Below are positions 1 through 9,529 of a DNA stretch of 38,257 bases, piece after piece. The notes under the pieces were generated by a model. The model did not search any database. It was given only the letters and a program-made list of their open reading frames with translations, and was not told the DNA's origin. Location of the stretch: NCBI GenBank assembly GCA_015499985.1, contig JAAAUF010000348.1, positions 1-38,257 on the forward strand, written 5' to 3'. Positions within the stretch are counted from its first letter, which is position 1, and every line of letters begins with the position of its first letter. Origin of the DNA: Haplosporangium gracile (taxonomy: Eukaryota; Mortierellomycota; Mortierellomycetes; Mortierellales; Mortierellaceae). The position numbers and the translations under genes are program-made.

Positions 1-24
1 AACAAAACATATAAAAGAGACGAG

Positions 25-3000
25 ATGCTAAAGTTCTTTACAAAGGGCTTCTCCGCAAAAGACCTCGAAGACAAGCACACACGCGAGTTACTCGAGCAGG
101 AATGGCAAGTCTTTTTATTTTTATAAACACATACGCAACATCTTCAGTCCTTGACTACCCTGTCGACCCACACCCCGCATCCTTCCCCTATATAATAACC
201 ATCGTCACCTTCATTCAATCAACAAAAAGCACCCGACAACAAAATGAAAAAGAATTAAGACGACGAGAAAGGATGATCTACGATCGTGCGATCAAGTTCA
301 TACACAGCAGTTAGACTGGAAGCACAACGACAAGAGCGGTAAAAGTCCAGGGTGACACTAGTCCACTAGTCCATCTTTGGATGCAAATATCAACTATTCA
401 ATATTAAGAACAACAATAATGCCCTCTCTTCATCCGTCCTTCCTTCCTTCTTCTCCCTCTTCCTCTTCTGTTCGCCCTATCGTCTTTGTTTCCCTGCTCA
501 TAGCTCACTTCCTTTTACTTTTCTTTTCTCCTCTTCTCTTTTTGTCACTCTCGTTAAAATGTTTACAGATCCAATTAAACCATGGACCTATTATATCTAA
601 CCTGTGTCTTTCTTTCACCCTACTTCATTCTCGGATATATCCATGGCATCTGATACAGCTGGAACTTGCCGTCGTTTGGCACAAACGAGATCCGGGTGTT
701 GATGTGCCAGGAAGTCAGCGCAATTCATGATGTCGTCCTTTTTGACAGCCAGCAAGTCTCGGGCTCTGACTACAACCCATTAGAATCGCCCAGTCCGTCG
801 CCTGCCAAGAGCTCCTTCAAGAGCAGCAGCATGAACAGTCTCTTTGGCTCCCTCCGGAGTGACCGTTCCCTCCCCATCAACCTCACCGGCAGCCAAACTG
901 TCCCCGTCCGCCGCACAACAAAGCTCGTAAGAAACAAAAAAAAATATTACATATATTCACCATTTTCCTTTCTATCCAACAAACAAACAAACAAACATCA
1001 TCATCTTCATGACCATGGAATGGGTGGATTGGATCAAGAGCGAGTCTCATGTTCAATGGCTACAAAAGATCTGAAAGGGAGGAAAACACACATACATACA
1101 TGCATACGCACATGCATTGGGTCGCATCTATCACTTTTGTACCCTTTTCCATGCAAATGTTCCTCGAATGACGCCAGATCACGTCGCAGAGGGAACAACG
1201 ACGAGCTTATGCAGCGGACTTTTTTTCCCTTTTTTTTCGTTGTTTTGTTCGCCTGCTTAAGCGCATCCCCAGTTTACTTACCCTCCTTTGTTTTTTGTTC
1301 TTTAACCTATAGATCCCATCCATCATCCCAAAGCTCATGTTCGGCACAACCCCACTCGCCTACAAGGGCTCAACGACAAAGATCCACCTCCTAAACGAGC
1401 CCGCCCAGATTATGATGACAAAGACCTTCAGCATACACCCAACCGATGTCATGGCCTACACCGTCGCATCCACTCGGAGAGGCTCCTTCTCGTCCAACAA
1501 CAGCGCAAATACTACAACCGCAGAGGTCAACTACATGTCTACCATCAGCGGCCACGGTGACTACAGATCACACCCTCGTGCTTCACGACCCATGACAGCC
1601 TTTATACCCGAGTCCGCCTACACTCGAGACCGGGACCGAGACGAGAACAAGAATGGAAACGTTTCATTCTCACTACCTAATACCTCTCATATCCGGACAA
1701 GGTCCTCACGACCGGGGTTTGACATACGTAGGCTAAGGCGGGCCAGTCAAACCAGCATGGAGAACGGCACCTTCAACCCCACTCCCCTTCCCAGCTCCTT
1801 TTCGCACCTCGACAGTCTTGGTAACGCCAAGGTATGTTATGTTGCCTTCCGCGTCGTCCCGCCAACGTCTTGCCTGCTTAATCTAAAGGGCAGAGAACTC
1901 ATCTTTGTACGCTGTCTCATTCCATTGACTTTTTTCTAGCCATATCTCACTCAAGCAGCGCGGTCTAAATCATTCTCGATTACAGTTTTCATTGAGGTCA
2001 ACCACAACACTCGGTTGCGGGAATTCGTGTTTTCGCATTTCGCTCTAATCGAAACACGCCTGCACCACCTCCAAGCATTATGTCTGGAGCTGTTACTCCC
2101 AGTCTGCCGTCGAATGATGAACGCGGTATGAACCAACAGAGGACGATTCCCAGCACCCATTTCAGAAATATATGTAACCGTATGTGATCTCTCCAACACA
2201 GCACTAATGTCTGCAAATCTTGTTCAACTATGTAGAAAGCGGGGTTGTCAGGAAACGGGACTGTCCGATCAATACCGGATCTGGCGAGACTTTCCTTTCA
2301 GCAGGACCCGAGACTTCAGGAAGCGGTGGCCCGACTCCAGCAGACAATCTACCAGCTCTACAGCGCTCCACGGATACAGGTACGCCTGGGATGTTGCGCA
2401 AAAAAAAAATTCAAAAAAGGAGGTATTCTCAACAATCGTGCATCTCATACGAACAATCTTCACTTGGCGCAGGTATGCTAACAGCGTTTTACAAACTTTG
2501 TTCTTACGACTGCAATAGTCGCCTCTGTGGCTCAACATTAACACATACCCAAGCAAACGATCAGCTTACTCGTCGTCGTTTATGGGAGAGCTCACTTTTA
2601 TGATGGAGGAAAGTCCCGCGTCGAGTCAACTGGTGTCGGAAGTCATTACGGCAGTGTTGAGCCACCACATGTCCTGGGTTCCTACGGTAGCTCCTACTGA
2701 CCAGGCACTAGTGAGAGTAAGGATATCATTACCGAATCTGTCAGATCTCAAGGAAAAGTTGCAGCGGACAATCATACAGACATGCTGATATTGCTATAAT
2801 TTTCTTTGAACATCTATCAGGCTAATCCTCAAGGAGCATACGACCCACTCTGGGCCCAGCTGAGCGATCTATACGGGAACATTGGGACGTCTTCCAGAAT
2901 CAGTAGGACCATTGTGGTGGGCTCGAACGGTAGCTTTGTCCGGCGGCTATTGTTCATCCTAAGCTATTTTATCCGCTGTAATGAGGTCTTTCAACGCGTG

Positions 3001-4472
3001 ACAGAGTTCAAGGATGACCCCGAATCGCTGTTGAACCCACCTGCACTTACCAGGTCTATGAACGAACTTGTAGAGGAGAATGAAAGCGGGAGCCCAGCGA
3101 CAATGGTGCGATCGATCAGTATACCAAAGCGACCTAGGATCGATACTTTTGCGGCGCGCGGTCTGTCCGTTTCTCGGGCGTCTGTCTCCTCTCGACTGAC
3201 CTCGATCGGAGAGCCTCCAACCCCGACTTTGATGGCTCACAATGACAACGATCGACCCATCACGCCTTCGATCTCTCGGAGACCATTGTTTGACACATCT
3301 CGACCAAGGATTGATACCAAGGATTCTCTTTCCACAGAGTCGACACCTTACCATTCCCGACCTACAACCCCGACCACCATCGAGAGCCGTGCAGACTCTG
3401 ACCGCATCTCGGCAGTGGGCGAGGAAAACGGATTTCAATCACAGAATCGGCTTTCATCTATGAATGGCCCCAATCACCAACTTCGCGTGGACACAATGCG
3501 GTCCCGGACTCATTCTTCGGATACATTGAGCACGGATGCGCCACGGAGTGCACACGACTCTGGTTGCCCAGCACAGGATGTTCTTGCGGATGTGCCATTG
3601 CCACCGTCAAGGGTCGTTTGTTCCTTTCCCCCGTTTCCCAATAATGCGCGCCTTAATGGCAGCGGAGCTGTTAATGGCGCTAACAACGGAACAGGAGATG
3701 GCCTGGAGGACAAGATGTTGCCTGCAGATGTGCTTTTTTGCAAATCGTATGGACGATCGCTCATGGCACCCTACTGTGACAAATACATGTCTGATTTTGC
3801 GCTAATGGGAGTTCCCAAGTTTGATTTCCAGCATTTTATGGAGACGGACATGCGAGATACGATGCGTCATTTTGAGATCCAGGAACGAGTGTCGTCAACG
3901 GTGTGTATTGTGGCCGATGCGAACACGATGAAATGTAACGTGTTCTGCGCAAAGGCATCTGCACCTCTGCCTCAAGCGATACTGGACCCTGCAGATATGA
4001 GAGGAGGCGGCAACGGTGGAGGTTTCGGTGGAGGAGTAGGATTAGATCTGCGAGGTGAACCTGTGACTCGGCTACCCCATGCCTCGACTAGTTCGTTCTT
4101 GGACTCGACCCTGCATCAAATGGTTGACCTTGGTCGTAGCGGTCTCGCCGCAGAGCTCGTAAATGTTTTCATTTGTTTTGTGTATGGTTTGTCCCTTGTC
4201 CAACAAATTGTGTGAGATCAGCGTAGTAACCACGATGTTTGCTTTTTACTTTTGATATCTAGTGCTTGAATTACTTAGAAGACCGCCTTCATCAGTTGTA
4301 CCAGAGCAGTCGGATGCTTTCGAGTATGGCGCGGGACAAGGATCTATTGAGAAGTTATCCTACATTGGACTCTATGGCGCCATTGTTGGGGCTTCACCGA
4401 TCGGACATGTCGCTACTGGCGGCCATCTGTTCGACGTATGACGACCTAGTGTGCGCTGTCTTTGATAGCTAG
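25..4472 (+). CDS. FNIP: Folliculin-interacting protein (FNIP/Lst4 family), nine exons
   Basis: Proposed exons: 25-108, 311-351, 659-926, 1313-1831, 1940-2125, 2236-2379, 2519-2716, 2821-4158, 4263-4472 (about 995 aa). The family (FNIP1/2, yeast Lst4) pairs with folliculin/Lst7 as a Rag GTPase GAP at the lysosome/vacuole, linking amino acids to TORC1. Visible family blocks: VLMCQEVSAIHDVVLFDS (N-terminal longin-type region), MFGTTPLAYKGSTTKIH near residue 140, RASQTSMENGTF near 274, then the middle block with FSHFALIETRL, SHHMSWVPTV and YDPLWAQLSDLYGNIG, followed by RTIVVGSNGSFVRRLL and FILSYFIRCNEVFQR. A Ser/Thr/Pro-rich insert covers roughly residues 550-780. The FNIP_C region includes VCIVADANT and, in the last exon, CLNYLEDRLHQLY and LLGLHRSDMSLLAAICST. 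It resembles animal FNIP more than the shortened yeast Lst4. Exons 1-2 are the least certain: the first donor (GTCTTT) is weak, and exon 2 was chosen because it alone keeps frame into WNLPSFG. Confidence 0.88.
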
Positions 4473-4735
4473 ATAACCAAAGAGCTCAATTCCATTTTTT
4501 TTTTTCGTGTTTTTTTTTTTTTTTTACATTTTTTTTCCTTCTCGTACTTCAGCGTAAGTAGTTGATTTCTTTGAATTGTAGCATAGTGAACTTGAAATAA
4601 GAAATCACGCACAAGCTCTGAATTGAAGAAAGAACAAAAAACCACAAGTGGAATGTATGACAAAATGCAGATATTTTTAATATGTGAACAGGAACTCTCT
4701 AGCCTAGTGCCCTTGGAAGGACAGAGGCGGTTGGT
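4473..4735. other. Convergent 3' intergenic spacer
   Basis: This 263-nt gap lies between the stop codons of FNIP (+) and MZM1 (-), so both 3' untranslated regions must end or overlap here. It holds long T runs (about 4494-4531) that read as A runs on the other strand. No conserved ORF or RNA gene is visible. Confidence 0.6.
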
Positions 4736-5908
4736 TTAGTGGCCGGAGCAGCAAGAGGGAGAGCCGCATCCGCCAGCCTGCTGGTTCGTGAGGCGGCGCA
4801 GTTTGGAAGCCTGGCGGAGAGTCTCGTTATCGCCCAATTCGTGCTCCTCGTTCAGCTTTAATGCTATTATGGACATGGAAGGAGTAGCAATAATAGAAGC
4901 AGATGTTAGTGGAGCCTGACTGAAAATGATGATATTCTTTTTCTATTGTTTGTAGAGCGCCAAGTCTCCAGCGCCAAAAAAAAAAAGGTACTTAAGACTG
5001 TCAAAATACGAAAAAAGAAGCCGAGAGTTTTAAGAAGTAGCGTACAGTAGAGATCGTTTTTGCCCTCGACTTGGACGGCTTGGGCGAGGTTGTGGCGGAG
5101 AAGAGAGGCAACTTGTTCGGCAAGGTGGAGCTGTTCCTTGATCTTTGTCTCATCGGTCTCGTTGCGTTTGAGGTTGAATTCTATATACGTCTTTTCGCGA
5201 GCAGCTGTTATGCATTGAGAGGTAAGGAGACGGAAGTTTGGTGAGTTAGGATGTCGGGTGTAGGCCTATTTAGTGGTTGACGTTGGTCCCTCGGGTTTTT
5301 TGTTCATTAGTCCAAGTTCCTGGTCAGTGGCGGTGTCGGTGGTGATACTAGTAGTGTTGTTGCTCTTGGTAACGGTGAATGAAGTAAAAAGTTGTTCCCG
5401 GCATATCCTGGCAATTCTTGGCGCTGATACGTGTGCAGCCCCGTGTTGTTCCTGCCGCAAAAAAAAAAACAGAGTGCAATTCATGAGCTAGGTTCTCAGA
5501 TAGCTAGGCTTGTTCAGTTGCTCAAGTCTTTAGCCGAAGTTGAGAGGTTCTCGCTTTCCTGAGATTGTTGTTTTCCAGTTCAGATCCAACTGCTCTTTCC
5601 TGCGTGTATTTCCGAGCGTGTATTTCCAAGCGTGTGTGCATTGCTGCTTGTGTCCCGTTGCTTGCTGATGGTCTTGACAGCGTACCTGCGAGTGTGGCCC
5701 AGTCACCTATGATCAAAGAAAAACAACTGACGAGATTAGTTGAACTTGCTTCACGTAAACCTTTATCTCATAACGCAAAACATTCAAACTTAGCGAGGGT
5801 ATGTGCAAAAAATATAAAAAGAAAAAAAAACCTACCCTTGAAGGTCTGCTTCTGAGCCTTGAGGAGGTTTCTGTAAGCTCCGAGAATCTGGTGCCTTGAT
5901 ACGGACAT
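4736..5908 (-). CDS. MZM1: LYR-motif protein Mzm1/LYRM7, complex III assembly factor
   Basis: Minus-strand exons in transcript order: 5908-5836, 5706-5686, 5204-5046, 4863-4736, giving 126 aa. Mzm1 (LYRM7 in animals) is a mitochondrial matrix LYR protein that stabilises the Rieske iron-sulfur protein before insertion into complex III. The N-terminus has the LYR-type motif ILGAYRNLLKAQKQTFKGD. The middle is helical (KIKEQLHLAEQVASLLRHNL), and LNEEHELGDNETLR matches the LN...ELGDNET signature of yeast Mzm1. Length fits the family. The 21-nt second exon encodes DWATLA plus boundary codons and is needed to match the family's region between helix 1 and AAR. Intron 2 is long (481 nt). The C-terminus is Cys/Gly-rich (GGCGSPSCCSGH). 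The start is the first ATG before the LYR helix. Confidence 0.9.
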
Positions 5909-6354
5909 GCTTGCTGTTGTCTGTGTATAGTGGGTGGTGGTTGTGTGAAGGCGAAGGTGAGTGAGAGCAAAAAAGAACGAGTGGAAGGAGGAGATGGGTG
6001 ATGAATGAAAAGGATAGAGTGCGGAGATGTTGGAGATGTGAAGAGTATTTAAGAAAAGAATAATTTCCGTCTACCAGGGCGAGAGAGTGGGGAAGACCGA
6101 ATCGTCTGAAGGAGTGTGGACCGGGACGAACAACAAACGGAATGGCTCTAAGCCACTCCGCAGGCATATCAGTGTGTGCCTGGGAAATGGAAATTGGATC
6201 GATCGCCACCAAAATCATCGCACTCCTACTGCTGCCAGTACCTTTCACTTCCAGACCGAGTCACTTACATTCGCTCCTTTCTCCTTTGCCTTTCACACTC
6301 AAAGCACATTCCATCCTTATCACTCTTCCTCTTCCTCTGAAAACAAGTACCAAC
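5909..6354. promoter_or_regulatory. Divergent (bidirectional) promoter region, MZM1-ATP12
   Basis: This 446-bp interval separates the start codons of two divergently transcribed mitochondrial assembly genes and must hold both promoters and both 5' leaders. The ATP12-proximal side is CT-rich on the + strand (about 6240-6335), and the MZM1 leader is likewise CT-rich on the minus strand (about 5940-6000). No canonical TATA element was confidently identified. Confidence 0.6.
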
Positions 6355-7759
6355 ATGTTCCGCACACTCGCAGCAAAGATCGCAGCACCCACGCGTCCTC
6401 TTGCCACCATCCATCTGCGCTCATTCCACGCCAATGCCGCCCTCAGAGATCAGATGTCCCGTACGTGAAACAGACGACATGCTAGAAACAAGTGTTCATA
6501 CCATCATTTTTGTAGTATAGCAATCTCCGATTCTTCACGGACCATATCCTTGGAGAAGAGGATACCATGGCAATCGCAATTTACTCGCCAGATTAATTGT
6601 CACGACCAATCCTTCAATGTGAGCCGGTGTTAATCTGTGAGATGTAAACATTTTGTCCGCCTGAATAGGCGCCGAGGTATCTGGAAAGCGCTTCTGGGAG
6701 ACTGCCAGCATCAAAGAGGTCGGAGGTAAAAGTTCACCTTACTCAACAGTATCTCCTTGTTTCTTCAATCGATTGATTCGCCTTGCAAGCGAGTCATCAT
6801 GGATTAAGGCACCAGATCGACAAAAAGATCTAATCTCTCACAATCTCGAACTTCTTTCCACAAAAAAGACAGGATTGCGGTGACATTGGATGGAAGAGTG
6901 CTCAAGACCCCCGCTGGAAACCCATTGACGCTGCCAAGGGATCAGAAGCACCTCGCTCTTCTTATTGCTGGCGAGTGGCATGGCCAGAAGGCTCTTCTCA
7001 AGTCGCACTCCCTTCCCATGGTAACTAGCCCACTCGCGACTTGTTCATGTTCTTTACATTACCATATTTCAATGTTGAACTCTTTGTACTAACAAAAAAT
7101 CCACATTTACCTACTGCGAATATATAGACGTCATTGGTGGCAAGAGCGATCGATGGATTTATCGGAAACACAGAGGGGCGGGAGGAGATAATAAACAGGC
7201 TCATCAAATTCCTGGACACGGACTCGATCTGCTACCAGCAGGATTTCCCAGAGTCGATTGTCAAGGCACAGGAGAAGCACTGGGATCCAATCCTGAAATG
7301 GATCAAGGAGGAGTATGGGTTGGAGATTAAGGTTTCGCAGGGGATTACCTATGTCCAGCAGGAAGATCATGTCAAGGCCAAGTTGCGGGATATCGTCAAT
7401 TCTATGACTGACGTCGAGCTCTCCGGTACGAACAAATGAAAGCCAATATGACCAATGGATGTTAAGAAGGATGCAGAGGAAATGATGAGCAAGTGTACTT
7501 ACAGTTATCTCTTCATCTATTGGAATGATGAACAATAATAGCATTTGAGAGGGCGACGCTGACGGCAAAGTCCTTTTTGATTGGACTGGCGGTGGTGAAA
7601 AGACACTTGTCGGTGGAGAAAGCGTGGGCGGCAGCGCAGTTGGAGGTGCTGGACCAGATTGAACGCTGGGGTGAGGTCGAGGACAGCCACGATGTTGACC
7701 GGGAGTTTATCAAGAGTCAATTGGCCAGTGCCCGTCTTGCAAACATTGGCGCCTACTAA
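6355..7759 (+). CDS. ATP12: ATP12, mitochondrial F1-ATPase assembly chaperone
   Basis: Exons: 6355-6460, 6669-6725, 6869-7020, 7128-7425, 7542-7759, giving 276 aa. Atp12 binds the free alpha subunit of F1 in the mitochondrial matrix and hands it to the alpha/beta hexamer. The N-terminus is a presequence-like stretch with Arg/Ala/Ser and no acidic residue (MFRTLAAKIAAPTRPLATIH). Family blocks follow in order: GKRFWETASIKEV, VTLDGRVLKTPAGNPLTLP, AGEWHGQK, FLDTDSICYQQDFPE, EKHWDPILKWIKEEYGLEI, LIGLAVVKRHLSVEKAW and EVLDQIERWGEVEDSHDVD. The third exon's acceptor at 6867-6868 was chosen because the more pyrimidine-rich AG at 6871-6872 breaks the frame. Length is normal for fungal Atp12. Confidence 0.92.
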
Positions 7760-8012
7760 GTTGGCGTTTTTGGTGGCGTTTTTTGTATGTAAAGAATCTA
7801 TTGAGGAAGAATTTTGTAGGATCTTAAGGCAGGAGTAATTTTTCTTGATAAAAATGGCAATATTTAGATGATCCCTCGATTTACTTTATCTTTCTATTGT
7901 CAATGAAAGAAGCCGTCTGTCGGATGAGAGAGATGGACGGGCTAATTAGCTATTTCCTTATCGTGGGAGGGGGTTAGTGGTGAGGAAGTGCTATTCTTGG
8001 CAGCTGTGAGGT

Positions 8013-8961
8013 TCACACCGAATCGCGGGCTTGTTCATTCAGATTGCCATCTCTCGAGACCTTGTTCAATTTTGGCATGGTCGCGAGCAGTTCCTGGACC
8101 TTTGTTACTGACTTGGAGCTAGAGATCAACATTCCAGGAGCGTAGTTGTCAATCGATGAAGGAGGATTGCAGTCGAGTAATAAAGGATGTCGTCAAATTG
8201 GAAAAAGCAGATATCGTCGCACTGACAGGAGAGACAGCCATCGATCCTGAGGAACCATAGCACAGACCATATCCAGTAGGATTGCTGTTATTGAATTCGA
8301 AGAACCCCTTACTTCTGATCATTATGATGCTTGGATAAAATTTACGAGGACGAAATTTGGGTCCAGCACGTCGAGTTCCAGGTCAAGGGTTTGGACTGAG
8401 GTGGTGTTCAGTCGTGGAGTGATGTTGATTATTGGATTTATGAGCCCATTAGTCGGAGAAGGAAAGATACCGGATGAAATGTTTATGGTTGCAATGTGTC
8501 TGAGGGAGGAAATATGAGTGAAGGCATGGATGAGTTTACAACGCTTCAGAAGGAGTAAGTGGAAGAGCTGATTAACTAAGAGGAGACTTGGTAGATCTTG
8601 TGGCAAGTCTGGAGATCGAGGTATTAGCAAACAAAGTTGCAGAGTTCTTGGATCTGGAAGGCGTCTTACACGCTGCTGGCCATCTCGAGCCACGGTTGGG
8701 AAGGAGATGGGTTCGTTTGGAGAGATGAGAGAATGAGCAAAAAGGTAAAAACCTAGGTGTAGCTTCACCCCTTTTTCTGCGGCTAACGGGATGTGGGTGA
8801 CTTTGTTCACCACTGATACTGATGGGCGAAGACACTGATGGAGTGATGATATTTCGATGGATTGACGGATCGACGCGTGGCGAATGTTCTGTTTTGTTTC
8901 TAATCAGCGATATGAGCGATTGTTCGTGTCTCGCATTTTGCGTCATGGTGAAGACGGACAA
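8013..8961. other. Unassigned, possibly decayed protein-like region
   Basis: The gap between ATP12 and the Sec7-like gene contains open, protein-like stretches on both strands. Minus strand: 8322-8813 is open and Leu/Ile-rich (SVQTLDLELDVLDPNF), and a separate minus frame reads SIDNYAPGMLISSSK to a stop at 8013-8015. Plus strand: an open stretch around 8330-8505 (SRGVMLIIGFMSPLVGEG). No continuous gene model joins these pieces without in-frame stops, and I recognise no family. It may be a decayed member of a lineage-specific family or chance open frames. Upstream, 7760-8012 shows nothing clear beyond the ATP12 3' end. Confidence 0.25.
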
Positions 8962-9529
8962 AGAAGGTAGAGCGATGGAGAATGAGAGGGGAGGACGTTA
9001 ATTCGAGTTGGTGGCAAATAGGATAATACTTTTGTGTACACAAGCACACAATAAAGAGAGCGAGAGAAAGATTAGCATTTCGCCATTTTACTTTCTTGTT
9101 CAGCTTGTACTTGTATTTCATTATTTGCTCTAGTAGGAAAGAAGAAGAAGGTTCAAACATGGACCATGTGCATTATTAACCTGTCAAGCAATTTATTTGT
9201 TTTTGGTCTCCGGAATAAGTAGAGAGAAAAGGGAGGGAAGAGAGGCAAACAACAACGGCTCTCATTTGTTCTATTTTTCATGCTTGCCTGCTTCCTGTTT
9301 TGCCTGCCTGTCCGCCTGCCGGGTGCTGCCCCTCCCTCGTCACCTTCTTCTTTTGTACTTCCATTTTCTTCTTTCGCCTCTGCTTAAAAGCCTGTTGTTT
9401 GTCTCTTCTTTTCGTTATCTTACTCCTCCTTCACTTTCACTTTGCCATCTACACTCACACCTTGCACATACCTCCTCCCCTTCTTCAACTAAATAACAAC
9501 AAAAAAAGAGATCATTCATTCTTTCGTCA
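8962..9529 (+). promoter_or_regulatory. Upstream/leader region of the Sec7-like gene
   Basis: Between the unassigned region and the start codon at 9530 the sequence becomes strongly pyrimidine-rich on the + strand (about 9260-9480), with repeated CCTGCCTG-type units near 9283-9322. Such CT-rich tracts are common just upstream of fungal transcription starts. The last bases before the ATG are A-rich. No RNA gene or conserved ORF is seen. Confidence 0.4.

Noticed and set aside
2959..3438. Minus-strand ORF (159 aa) opposite FNIP exon 8
   Set aside because: Antisense of the confidently assigned FNIP coding exon, with no family similarity.
5273..5491. Hydrophobic plus-strand ORF (72 aa) opposite MZM1
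   Set aside because: It lies inside the long MZM1 intron, has no recognisable domain and no leader, and its hydrophobic stretch reflects TTG/GTT-rich sequence.
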